NCBI GenBank assembly: GCA_021817915.1
Contig: JAKAFV010000021.1
Span: 1 to 7,063, forward strand
Source of the DNA: a bacterium
GTDB taxonomy: Bacteria > Patescibacteriota > Minisyncoccia > UBA6257 > UBA9933
Length of the DNA: 7,063 nucleotides
Direction of reading: 5' to 3'
The notes under the pieces are model-generated. The model saw only the letters and a program-made list of their open reading frames with translations, made no database searches and was not told where the DNA came from. Made by a program: the position numbers and the translations under genes. Shown here in pieces: positions 1 to 5,860 of this stretch. Each line of letters starts with the position of its first letter. The stretch's first letter is position 1.

Positions 1-180
1 GTCAACGCCAATATTTGCATTTGTATACTCGTTAAGATAGTAAAATAAATAAGTGAAATAGGAGCCAATAAGACCGCTTCCACCAGTGAGAAGAACTTTT
101 TTGTTTTTAAACAGGCTCAAATCTGTAAATTCATAAACCCGTTTCACATCTTCTAAAATTATGTCTTTACAAGATTTCAT
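1..180 (-). CDS. NAD-dependent epimerase/dehydratase, N-terminal part (runs off the window)
   Basis: The first 60 codons of a gene leaving the window at base 1. The start is the ATG at 178-180. After about 27 residues of leader there is a beta strand and a glycine-rich dinucleotide loop, KVLLTGGSGLIGS (residues 28-40), which is the GxxGxxG NAD(P)-binding signature of extended short-chain dehydrogenases that modify nucleotide sugars. The leader before the Rossmann fold is longer than in GDP-fucose synthase, so this is a different subfamily from the fcl gene at 1878-2813. The start overlaps the last 14 nt of the transketolase C-subunit gene, and no Shine-Dalgarno sequence is visible, so translational coupling is likely. 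The context suggests a step in making an activated sugar. Epimerase, dehydratase or decarboxylase activity cannot be told apart because the catalytic YxxxK region lies outside the window. Confidence 0.85.
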   Translation of the reverse strand, partial: MKSCKDIILEDVKRVYEFTDLSLFKNKKVLLTGGSGLIGSYFTYLFYYLNEYTNANIGVD

Positions 181-1069
181 ATATAGACGCTATAATGCCG
201 TCTTTTGTTAATTTATTTTCTAAACAATGTTCATCATAACTTCCATAATTGACTAAAAATTTATCATTTATACCCAACCTCTTGTGGAAAAAACGAATAT
301 TGCCGCATAGTAAAGAAATTTCGTCTCCTATGCCGCCCCTTATTGAATGTTCTTCAATAGTTAATAGCTTTCCGGTTTTCAATATACTTTTTCTTATCAT
401 TTCCCTTGATTCTTTTAATATGGGCTTTATGGTGCTTACATAAAAAATATCGCAATGAACGCCCTTAGAAGAAAGCTCTAATGCGGCGTCATAAGCATTC
501 TGAATTTGAGGGCCAACTGCTATAACTGTAATATCGCCTCCTTCTAACAAAAGTTCCGCTTCGCCAAATTTAGGGATTGTTTTTAAATTGTGATTTTTCT
601 GAGGAAGTCTAAAATAGGTGGGGTATTTATTGTTATATGTTTGGCGAAATAAAATATCAAATTCGTGCGGCGCTGCAGGATAAATAATCTGCATATTCGG
701 AAGAGTTCTTAAAATAGCAATGTCATCATAACAATGGTGGGTGCATCCAAGCGATGCATAATCAAAAGCGCTCCCAACGCTAACTATATTTACGCCAAGC
801 CCCTGATAACATATATCGTCTTTAATTTGTTCAAAAGCCCGTTCGATTATAAAGGGGGCTATACTATGAATAACTGGATAAAACTCATGTATAGCAAGGC
901 CAGACGCAAGACTCATCATAGATTGTTCCGCAATGCCAAGGTTATAAAAACGATCAGGATATAAATTCTGAAAATCTCTTAATAAGAAATGACTGATGTC
1001 TCCTATTAGAACAACTAATTTTTTATCATTTCCTAATTCAATTAACGTTTTGGCAAATTGATTTCTCAT
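167..1069 (-). CDS. Transketolase-like protein, C-terminal subunit
   Basis: A 300-residue protein covering the pyrimidine-binding and C-terminal domains of transketolase. It pairs with the N-terminal subunit encoded just upstream to form one thiamine-diphosphate (ThDP) enzyme that moves a two-carbon ketol unit between sugars. Visible marks are GDIS (23-26), NLGIAEQ (43-49) with E48 as the probable glutamate that activates ThDP, THHCYDDIAILRTLPNM (110-126), and a C-terminal domain from about residue 175. Its ATG lies inside the ATGA that ends the upstream gene (4-nt overlap), and it has one of the few clear Shine-Dalgarno sequences in the window. Split transketolases serve central carbon metabolism in some bacteria. 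The neighbouring fcl and epimerase genes make a sugar-nucleotide or glycan pathway role plausible here; that is inference. The true substrate is not readable from sequence. Confidence 0.9.
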   Translation of the reverse strand: MRNQFAKTLIELGNDKKLVVLIGDISHFLLRDFQNLYPDRFYNLGIAEQSMMSLASGLAIHEFYPVIHSIAPFIIERAFEQIKDDICYQGLGVNIVSVGSAFDYASLGCTHHCYDDIAILRTLPNMQIIYPAAPHEFDILFRQTYNNKYPTYFRLPQKNHNLKTIPKFGEAELLLEGGDITVIAVGPQIQNAYDAALELSSKGVHCDIFYVSTIKPILKESREMIRKSILKTGKLLTIEEHSIRGGIGDEISLLCGNIRFFHKRLGINDKFLVNYGSYDEHCLENKLTKDGIIASIYEIL

Positions 1070-1815
1070 GATAATTCCTTTAAAAAAAGATTGAACTCCT
1101 CATCGCTTGGTGATTTATGGTGCCATGTAAAATAGTCTTCTTCCATTATTTTTATACCTTTGCCCTTTTTTGTATTTGCAACAACACATAATGGCTTTTT
1201 TAATGAATGATCGATAAAAAGCGTTTTCTCAATTTCTGAAATATTATGACCGTCAATTTCATAGACCTCCCAGCCAAATGAACTAAATTTTCCTTTTAAA
1301 TTATCCGAAATGACAGCTCTGCCTTGTGAATTATTATTATCAACAATACATACCAAATTGTTAAGCTCAAGATGTTTTACATATAAAGCGGTTTCCCAAA
1401 TAGTTCCCTCATTAGATTCACCATCGCCTATAAGACAAAAAACTCTTCCTGATTCTTTTAAGATCTTCTTGCCAAGCGCATATCCGCAAGCCATAGGAAA
1501 TCCGTGTCCCAGAGAACCGGAGGAATTCATAATATGAGGCGGATTGCGATGAGGATGTCCTCCAAGTTTTGAATCGTACTGACAAAACGTCTCTAAATAT
1601 TTCTTATCTAAATAATTAAAATGGGCCAAAACTGCATAAAGTGCGGCGCTGGCATGTCCTTTGCTTAAAAAAAAGGAGTCATTCTTTTCCATTTTTGAAT
1701 AAATAACATAGAGTAGTTCCACGACGGAAAAGGCGCTGGGGATATGACCTTCGTTCGCTTTACGAACCATTTCCAGTATTGAAACCCTTATATTTTTTAA
1801 GTCTTTCTTATTCAT
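1066..1815 (-). CDS. Transketolase-like protein, N-terminal (ThDP diphosphate-binding) subunit
   Basis: A 249-residue protein corresponding to the diphosphate-binding half of transketolase. Motifs in order are GHIPSA (23-28), KGHAS (52-56), GSLGHG (100-105), and the ThDP/Mg2+ motif GDGESNEG (130-137) followed by N160-N162 about 30 residues on. KKGKGI near the C-terminus is also typical of the family. Length fits the usual stand-alone N-subunit (about 250-280). The ATG at 1813-1815 is chosen because it gives the normal start of the family; no convincing Shine-Dalgarno precedes it. It ends in ATGA overlapping the C-subunit gene, so the two are cotranslated and presumably assemble as a heterotetramer. 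The gene follows fcl after 62 nt containing copy 'a' of the ndk-3'-end repeat. Its product may supply or rearrange the carbon chain of an unusual surface sugar (inference from neighbours). Confidence 0.92.
   Translation of the reverse strand: MNKKDLKNIRVSILEMVRKANEGHIPSAFSVVELLYVIYSKMEKNDSFFLSKGHASAALYAVLAHFNYLDKKYLETFCQYDSKLGGHPHRNPPHIMNSSGSLGHGFPMACGYALGKKILKESGRVFCLIGDGESNEGTIWETALYVKHLELNNLVCIVDNNNSQGRAVISDNLKGKFSSFGWEVYEIDGHNISEIEKTLFIDHSLKKPLCVVANTKKGKGIKIMEEDYFTWHHKSPSDEEFNLFLKELS
1076..1081 (-). promoter_or_regulatory. Shine-Dalgarno sequence of the transketolase C-subunit gene
   Basis: AAAGGA on the minus strand, six nucleotides before the ATG at 1067-1069 and inside the end of the N-subunit gene. 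It confirms this start and points to coupled translation. It stands out because most other starts in the window lack a recognisable ribosome-binding site. Confidence 0.65.
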
Positions 1816-1832
1816 AAGGTTTTTGATATTTT

Positions 1833-1856
1833 CTACTCCAAAATCCCGTCTAAATT
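1833..1856 (-). repeat. ndk-3'-end-like repeat, copy a (after fcl)
   Basis: 24 nt which, read in the frame of the ndk tail, would encode N-L-D-G-I-L-E followed by TAG. It lies 21 nt after the fcl stop, in the same orientation as the genes. It is not itself translated: the frame has a TGA a few codons upstream and no usual start codon. Compared with the true ndk end it matches at 20 of 24 positions, and all differences within the seven codons are synonymous. It shows no homology to ndk beyond this core. Confidence 0.6.
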
Positions 1857-1877
1857 AATATATTGCTCAAATCAAAA

Positions 1878-2813
1878 TTAAAGATTGCCGTAGTTATCCA
1901 CAAACCACTTATAGGTCATTTTCAACCCATCCTCAAAACTGATTTGAGGCCTCCATCCAAAGGATTGCAACCGGCTGTTATCTAACATTCTTACCGGCGT
2001 TCCGTCGGGCTTACTTAAATCCCATTCAATACGCCCTTCAAAACCGGTTATTTTTTTAATCATTTCGGCTAATTCTTTTATGGAAATATCGGCGCCGATT
2101 CCTATATTTATTATTTCTGATTCATTATAGTTATTCATCAAAAACACGCAAGCATCGGCCAAATCATCAACATAAAGAAACTCTCTTCGAGGAGCGCCGG
2201 TTCCCCATAACACAACCTTTTCCAAATTGTTAATCTTCGCCTCGTAAAATTTTCTTATTAATGCCGGCAGAACATGGGAATTATTTAAATCGAAATTATC
2301 GTTAGGACCGTATAAATTAGTCGGCATTACGGAAATAAAATTAGTGCCGTACTGCTTGTTATAACTTTGGCACATTTTAATGCCGGCGATTTTAGCAATC
2401 GCGTAAGCATCGTTGGTCGGCTCCAAATACCCCGAAAGTAAATATTCTTCCTTTATCGGCTGGGGACAAATCTTGGGATAAACGCAAGCCGACCCGAGAA
2501 ATAGAAGTTTCTTTACCCCATTTAAATAACTGTTATGTATGATATTATTTTGAATCGTTAAATTTTCGTATATAAAATCAGCGGAATAAGTATCGTTGGC
2601 CAAAATTCCGCCTACCTTAGCCGCGGCATCGAAAACATATTCCGGTTTTTCTTCTTTAAAAAAATCCGCCACTTTGCTAACATCAAGCAAATTAAGCTCT
2701 TCGCGTGTTTTAAACACCAAATTCTTATAACCCTGGCTTTTTAGATTTCTTAAAATCGCAGACCCGACCAATCCTTTATGACCGGCGATATAAATTTTTG
2801 AGTTTTTTTCCAT
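1878..2813 (-). CDS. fcl: GDP-L-fucose synthase (GDP-4-keto-6-deoxy-mannose 3,5-epimerase/4-reductase)
   Basis: A 311-residue cytoplasmic enzyme that turns GDP-4-keto-6-deoxy-D-mannose into GDP-L-fucose, using NADPH, for glycan building. The Rossmann loop GHKGLVG is at residues 11-17. The catalytic set is complete: S108 and C110 in SACVYP, Y137 and K141 in YAIAK, and H180 in NNSH, each one position after the established E. coli residues (S107, C109, Y136, K140, H179). [10 protein letters not shown] (163-172) and [13 protein letters not shown] (209-221) are also family hallmarks. Length is normal. The ATG at 2811-2813 places the Rossmann strand correctly; no strong ribosome-binding site is seen. 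The partner GDP-mannose 4,6-dehydratase (gmd) is not in the window. Both flanks carry an ndk-3'-end-like repeat (copy b before it, copy a after it), so the gene sits in a repeat-bounded segment of about 1 kb. Confidence 0.96.
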   Translation of the reverse strand: MEKNSKIYIAGHKGLVGSAILRNLKSQGYKNLVFKTREELNLLDVSKVADFFKEEKPEYVFDAAAKVGGILANDTYSADFIYENLTIQNNIIHNSYLNGVKKLLFLGSACVYPKICPQPIKEEYLLSGYLEPTNDAYAIAKIAGIKMCQSYNKQYGTNFISVMPTNLYGPNDNFDLNNSHVLPALIRKFYEAKINNLEKVVLWGTGAPRREFLYVDDLADACVFLMNNYNESEIINIGIGADISIKELAEMIKKITGFEGRIEWDLSKPDGTPVRMLDNSRLQSFGWRPQISFEDGLKMTYKWFVDNYGNL

Positions 2814-2827
2814 TTTTTAATTTAAGC

Positions 2828-2854
2828 CTATTCCAAAATCCCATCCAAATTGAC
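2828..2854 (-). repeat. ndk-3'-end-like repeat, copy b (after the ATPase gene)
   Basis: 27 nt which in the ndk frame would read V-N-L-D-G-I-L-E-stop, ending in TAG. It lies between the DUF4143 ATPase gene and fcl, with the genes' orientation, and its first bases merge with one arm of the long palindrome at 2853-2934. The frame upstream hits a TAA within 14 codons without a usual start codon, so it is not an expressed gene. All differences from the ndk tail are synonymous. The match includes one more residue (V) than copy a. Confidence 0.6.
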
Positions 2855-2934
2855 CCCGCACCTTTTCAGAATTTAAGGCTACGCCAAATTCTTCTTTTTA
2901 ATTGGCTATAAACCATCATGAAAAGGTGCGGGGT
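2853..2934. repeat. Long palindrome with perfect 16-bp arms (REP/MITE-like)
   Basis: The arms at 2853-2868 and 2919-2934 are perfect reverse complements (ACCCCGCACCTTTTCA) around a 50-nt centre that can partly fold as well (GCCAATT opposite AATTTGGC). The palindrome begins 5 nt after the ATPase stop codon and ends inside repeat copy b. The G+C-rich arms stand out from the AT-rich surroundings. No T-run follows, so it is a poor fit to an intrinsic terminator. A dispersed REP or miniature transposable element is the better guess; no transposase is present in the window. Confidence 0.6.
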
Positions 2935-2939
2935 TGACA

Positions 2940-4175
2940 TCATAATTTAAAAAAGGGTAAAAATTTGACCGATGCGCCAAGAATTTTTATTTCTTTTTCA
3001 AGCGTTAAATTAACAACCCAGGCTTCGCGAGGTTTATATTTTTCAATAAAGCTCTTCAGCGAATGTTCCACGGACGGCTCTTTCAATTTCTTGCATTTCA
3101 CTTCTATCGGCAGAATGCCTTTGTCGGAAGATAACACAAAATCAACTTCGGCGCCATCTTTGGTGCGCCAAAAACGCGGCTCTCCGCTTTCGCCGAATTT
3201 TTCCCGCAAGAGATTAAATATAAAATTCTGGAAAATAAATCCGGAATTTTCAAACTCCATCTCTTGGCTAAAAAGGCCGATAGCGTAATTTCTTAATCCT
3301 AAATCGTTAAAATAAACCGTTGGCGATTTAACCACCTCCTGTCTTTTATTTTTAAAGTGGGGCGTTAAAAGATTAAGAACGAATGTCTTTTGGGCGTACC
3401 AGAGATAATTTTTTACGGTCGGAAGAGAAATATTGAGCGCCGAGGACAGCTCGGAATAGTTGACTAAATTACCAACTTGAGCGGCTAATAATTTCATCAT
3501 TTGAGAGAAAGCGTCCACTTTTTCAACTTTCAGCAAATAAGATATGTCTTTCTCCAAATAGCTCCTGAATATTTCGCCGATGATTTTACGTTTTTCATCT
3601 AAAACGCCTTCAACAACGACGCGCGGATAGCCGCCGAATTTCATATATTCTTTCAAAAAAACCAACGCTTGTTCTTTATTTAATTTCAAAAAATCACTTA
3701 GTCGGTCTTCGTAGCGATAATTAGTTTTGAAATCCACAAACTCTTTAAAAGAAACCGGTTGAAGTTCAAATACCCTTTTTCTGCCCGCTAATGACTCGTG
3801 AATTTTTTCTTTTAATTCAAGACTGCCGGAACCGGAAATAATAAATTTATAGGGCAGGTTCCTATCGTAAATTCCCTTTAAAAAAATGCCGGCGTTTTCT
3901 TTTCTTTGAATTTCATCTATAAAAACATAGCCGCTTTTCTGGCCGAATTCCAATTCTATTCTTTTTACGAGGTTTAATTGGGAATTGAAAAAATTTTTAT
4001 CCTCTTCAAAATCCAAGTTTAGAAATAAAGTCCGTTCGCCTTTTTTTTCTAAGATACCTTTGAGCTCGGTCATAATTGTGGTTTTCCCAACCTGACGAGC
4101 GCCGACAATAAGAGACATCTCCTTTTGAGAAAGATGTTTTTTCAAATCGTCCAAAAGTTTTCTTTTTATAATCAC
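2940..4175 (-). CDS. AAA family ATPase with C-terminal DUF4143 domain
   Basis: A 411-residue protein of the AAA_14/DUF4143 family, common in bacterial and archaeal accessory regions and of unsettled function. It has the Walker A motif GARQVGKT (25-32), Walker B YVFIDEIQ (83-90), an IISGSGS sensor-like strand (112-118), and the family segment SLAGRKRVFELQPVSF (128-143). A winged-helix-like stretch follows at about 235-262. The C-terminus has GAEVDFVL (341-348) and PIEVK (356-360), a spacing like the PD-(D/E)xK nuclease fold. The start is the GTG at 4173-4175: an in-frame TAA lies two codons upstream, and a promoter ends six bases before it. Motifs are intact and length is normal. Defence, toxin-like or mobile-element roles have been suggested for such proteins, and the neighbouring AbiE pair makes an accessory role likely. 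No signal peptide or membrane segment is seen. Confidence 0.93.
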   Translation of the reverse strand: MIIKRKLLDDLKKHLSQKEMSLIVGARQVGKTTIMTELKGILEKKGERTLFLNLDFEEDKNFFNSQLNLVKRIELEFGQKSGYVFIDEIQRKENAGIFLKGIYDRNLPYKFIISGSGSLELKEKIHESLAGRKRVFELQPVSFKEFVDFKTNYRYEDRLSDFLKLNKEQALVFLKEYMKFGGYPRVVVEGVLDEKRKIIGEIFRSYLEKDISYLLKVEKVDAFSQMMKLLAAQVGNLVNYSELSSALNISLPTVKNYLWYAQKTFVLNLLTPHFKNKRQEVVKSPTVYFNDLGLRNYAIGLFSQEMEFENSGFIFQNFIFNLLREKFGESGEPRFWRTKDGAEVDFVLSSDKGILPIEVKCKKLKEPSVEHSLKSFIEKYKPREAWVVNLTLEKEIKILGASVKFLPFFKL

Positions 4176-4181
4176 GCTTTA

Positions 4182-4209
4182 ATTTTAGCCCGAGTATTTT
4201 TAAAGTCAA
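4182..4209 (-). promoter_or_regulatory. Promoter of the DUF4143 ATPase gene, apparently leaderless
   Basis: On the minus strand a -35 box TTGACT (4204-4209) and a -10 box TAAAAT (4182-4187) are separated by 16 nt. Only six bases separate the -10 box from the GTG start, so transcription should begin at or next to the start codon. This predicts a leaderless mRNA and agrees with the absence of a ribosome-binding site. Confidence 0.55.
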
Positions 4210-4250
4210 GTTATAAAAAACTCGGTCTGGCTAAAAAACGTAATTACCGC

Positions 4251-4400
4251 CTACTCTAAAATTCCGTCCAGATTTACGTCGTAGAGAATTTCATCTTGGA
4301 CTAACCGATAAGAAATGATTTCATTAGGCGAAAACCAGTGCTTAATTTCCATTTCCGCTTCTTCAACTGAACCGGAAGCATGAATTAAATTTCTGCACAT
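4251..4400 (-). pseudogene. Truncated second copy of the ndk 3' end (open frame of 49 codons), includes repeat copy c
   Basis: Starting at ATG 4398-4400, this frame encodes 49 residues ending in TAG. From its third residue onward it matches residues 155-201 of the full-length Ndk at 5837-6442. Over the 144 aligned nt (4251-4394 against 5837-5980) there are 14 differences and no gaps, and only one changes an amino acid (V158 to I). The piece includes the catalytic histidine but lacks the nucleotide-binding first three quarters, so it cannot be a working kinase. The near-absence of amino-acid changes means it diverged while selected as coding DNA, most simply as the tail of a related ndk brought in by recombination. 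It follows abiEii after 58 nt and has a promoter ending six bases before its ATG, so a short peptide may still be made. The last 24 nt are repeat copy c. Confidence 0.8.
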
Positions 4401-4406
4401 ATTAAA

Positions 4407-4434
4407 ATTATATAATAGTCACTTATTTACTCAA
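4407..4434 (-). promoter_or_regulatory. Promoter directly in front of the ndk fragment
   Basis: On the minus strand TTGAGT (4429-4434) and a perfect TATAAT (4407-4412) are spaced by 16 nt. Six bases (TTTAAT) then separate the -10 box from the ATG of the 49-codon frame, so a transcript would be leaderless. It lies downstream of abiEii and could also feed the ATPase gene. Confidence 0.5.
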
Positions 4435-4458
4435 GAAACGAATAAAAGTATTGACTCG

Positions 4459-5169
4459 CTATTTCATCGCGGATATGTAATTTTTAAGCATAAAAATTGT
4501 CTCTGCTTTCAAATTGTTTTTAACCCATACCTTTTCTTTTTCGCTTAAAATCTCGCCAAGCCCTTGTAAAATTTGATTGTCTTTAATTTTTTCAATGATT
4601 GCAATACAATCCGCCAGATATTCTTTTATCTCTTTGCCGATTCCTTTTTTTATAACTTCCTGATTAATATCCCAATTATTCTTGGCAAAATAATAAATAT
4701 CGTACACATCGCGCATTGCGATTTCGCCACGCAGAGTAAGAGCGACCAGTTTGCCGGCGAAAAGATAATCCTTTTTAGCTACCAACATTGAAATGCCGAG
4801 ATGCTCTCTTAATTCGTAATAATCTTTAATATTTTCTGTAAATTCTCTAATATTTATTTCAATCTTAATGTTGTGATCCGCGTCTCCGTACGACAAAATC
4901 ATAAAAATCGTGTGTCTCTTGATATATTTGTCTTTTATTTCTCCGTGCTTTTTCAAAATTTTAAGAACTTTATCAAATACTGTTTTTTGCGTGGCTATGT
5001 CCGCAGAAAGCAGATCAAAATCCAAATCTACCGAGAATCGCGGCAAGCCATAGAAAAAGTAGGCACAAGTGCCGCCTTTAAAGCCCAAGATGGAAGAGAT
5101 GGATATATTCGTGTATATATCCTTCAAAATCTGCCCCATAACTAACTGATGTTTTTCTTTATTGAGCAT
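4459..5169 (-). CDS. abiEii: AbiEii/AbiGii family nucleotidyltransferase toxin
   Basis: A 236-residue protein of the DNA polymerase-beta-like nucleotidyltransferase superfamily, the toxin of type IV toxin-antitoxin/abortive-infection pairs. Motif I is KGGTCAYFFYGLPRFSVDLDFDLL (KGGT at 31-34; the metal-binding D48/D50 lie in S-V-D-L-D). A further acidic strand, IEIN, is at 103-106. The late motif has K140 and RDVYDIY (153-159), which belongs to the catalytic core in this family. All key residues are present, so it is probably active. Related toxins act by transferring nucleotides to RNA targets such as tRNA; the target here is unknown. Length is at the short end for the family. The ATG at 5167-5169 overlaps the last 11 nt of the antitoxin gene, so translation should be coupled. 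The pair lies between two copies of the ndk 3' end. Confidence 0.93.
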   Translation of the reverse strand: MLNKEKHQLVMGQILKDIYTNISISSILGFKGGTCAYFFYGLPRFSVDLDFDLLSADIATQKTVFDKVLKILKKHGEIKDKYIKRHTIFMILSYGDADHNIKIEINIREFTENIKDYYELREHLGISMLVAKKDYLFAGKLVALTLRGEIAMRDVYDIYYFAKNNWDINQEVIKKGIGKEIKEYLADCIAIIEKIKDNQILQGLGEILSEKEKVWVKNNLKAETIFMLKNYISAMK

Positions 5170-5728
5170 TTTTACGGTATTTATTCAATCGTTTAATTAA
5201 TTGTTGGTTATTGTAAATTTTTACCAACTCAAAACAATACGACCAGTTAATCGGCTTCAGATTGTCAAAATAATATTTCGGAAAGAGATAAATGGTGTCT
5301 AGGAAGGCCCGTTCCGGTACGGCAATGCTGTAATTGTTCTGATTCGCAATGCCGTCAGGATTATACAGCACGCTATCTTTAAGCTTCCTGAATGTAAAAG
5401 CGTGTTTATCAATGGTCATAGTTTTCGGCCATAAACTGGCGACAAAAATAGTATCGTAGTGCTGGAAAATAATACCCGCTTCTCGCAGAACTGTTTCAAA
5501 ACTGATATAGGAAGGAATATAAATGCTTGTTGCCAACTCTTTGGGATCGTAATTTTTATCTTTGGCAAACACACCCCTTGTCATCCGCGTTAAAATTCCT
5601 TGTTTTACATAATAGGCAATTTTAGATTTAAGATTGTTTTGATTGGTTTCTTGCCAGAGCAAAGCCAAATCTTTATTGGTTAAAATCGTTTTTGAGGACT
5701 GGTATATTTTGGCAACTAAACTGTCCAT
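5159..5728 (-). CDS. abiEi: AbiEi family antitoxin / transcriptional regulator
   Basis: A 189-residue protein with an N-terminal winged-helix region (about 17-60: TNKDLALLW, then YVKQGILTRMTRGVFAK) followed by a domain with YISFETVLREAGIIFQ (74-89) and IAVPERAFLDTIYL (135-148), as in AbiEi-type antitoxins. Known members neutralise the AbiEii toxin without forming a stable complex and repress their own promoter by binding inverted repeats. Here a strong promoter and a 7-bp inverted repeat lie just upstream, as expected for autoregulation. The start ATG at 5726-5728 is about 35 nt downstream of the predicted transcription start; there is no clear Shine-Dalgarno. Gene order (antitoxin first, toxin overlapping) is the usual one. 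It is separated from ndk by 108 nt. Confidence 0.9.
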   Translation of the reverse strand: MDSLVAKIYQSSKTILTNKDLALLWQETNQNNLKSKIAYYVKQGILTRMTRGVFAKDKNYDPKELATSIYIPSYISFETVLREAGIIFQHYDTIFVASLWPKTMTIDKHAFTFRKLKDSVLYNPDGIANQNNYSIAVPERAFLDTIYLFPKYYFDNLKPINWSYCFELVKIYNNQQLIKRLNKYRKNAQ

Positions 5729-5745
5729 ATTAATTATATTTAACA

Positions 5746-5768
5746 GAAGTAATACTTATTCTTACTTC
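5746..5768 (-). promoter_or_regulatory. Candidate AbiEi operator (inverted repeat)
   Basis: Perfect 7-bp arms GAAGTAA and TTACTTC at 5746-5752 and 5762-5768, with a 9-nt gap. The repeat begins just past the -10 box and covers the expected transcription start, where a bound repressor would block transcription. It fits the known autoregulation of AbiEi antitoxins; binding itself is inferred. Confidence 0.5.
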
Positions 5769-5769
5769 C

Positions 5770-5798
5770 ATTGTAAATTATTCAAAAAATAAAGTCAA
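5770..5798 (-). promoter_or_regulatory. Promoter of the abiE operon
   Basis: On the minus strand TTGACT (-35, 5793-5798) and TACAAT (-10, 5770-5775) are separated by exactly 17 nt. This is the best sigma-70-type promoter in the window, and it reads into abiEi. Confidence 0.65.
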
Positions 5799-5813
5799 AT
5801 AGCCCTTTAAGTT

Positions 5814-5835
5814 AATCCATTAAGAATCCATTAAG
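5814..5835. repeat. Tandem duplication of 11 nt after ndk
   Basis: AATCCATTAAG occurs twice in perfect tandem (5814-5824 and 5825-5835), one base past the ndk stop codon. It sits at the boundary between the ndk tail and the abiE segment and may be a scar of the junction. Confidence 0.6.
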
Positions 5836-5836
5836 G

Positions 5837-5860
5837 TCACTCCAAAATTCCGTCTAGATT
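5837..5860 (-). repeat. ndk: ndk-3'-end repeat, copy d (in the intact gene)
   Basis: The last seven codons plus TGA of ndk (N-L-D-G-I-L-E-stop). This is the reference for copies a, b and c. Across the four copies the variable codon positions are all synonymous: Leu as TTA/TTG/CTG/CTA, Asp GAC/GAT, Gly GGG/GGA, Leu TTG/TTA, Glu GAG/GAA, with stop TAG or TGA. Confidence 0.7.

Larger units (their letters stand above)
4251..5836 (-). other. Putative inserted abiE segment bounded by ndk 3' ends
   Basis: The abiE promoter, both abiE genes and the ndk fragment form a unit placed immediately behind full-length ndk. It ends with a second ndk 3' end in the same orientation. This is the layout left when DNA enters the end of a gene and either brings or displaces a copy of that end. 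No integrase or terminal repeat of a known element is visible, so the boundaries (about 5836 and 4395/4251) and mechanism are inferred. Confidence 0.5.

Noticed and set aside
2599..2624. Possible fifth copy of the ndk-tail repeat inside fcl (resembles the GGAATTTTGG core)
   Set aside because: It encodes the conserved fcl residues K-V-G-G-I-L-A in frame, and the similarity covers only about ten bases, so it is chance.
2814..2851. Repeat copy b as a promoter for fcl (TTGGAT, 17 nt, TTAAAT, then six bases to ATG)
   Set aside because: The spacing is attractive, but the -10 box matches only four of six positions, and copies a, c and d have no comparable -10 box at that distance. Not strong enough to annotate.
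2853..2934. Palindrome as an intrinsic terminator of the ATPase gene
   Set aside because: The loop is about 50 nt and no T-run follows either arm on the minus strand.
2965..3288. Plus-strand open frame of 107 codons inside the ATPase gene
   Set aside because: It is antisense to the conserved DUF4143 region, shows no recognisable domain, and the minus-strand protein has intact motifs throughout.
4006..4209. Minus-strand open frame of 67 codons overlapping the start of the ATPase gene
   Set aside because: It covers the Walker A region in another frame and has no domain of its own. The true frame carries the P-loop and has a promoter at its GTG.
4187..4232. Imperfect inverted repeat AGCCCGAGT / ACTCGG-TCT-GGCT upstream of the ATPase
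   Set aside because: The arms are interrupted by three bases with a loop of about 24 nt. It does not look like a terminator, and there is no evidence of an operator.
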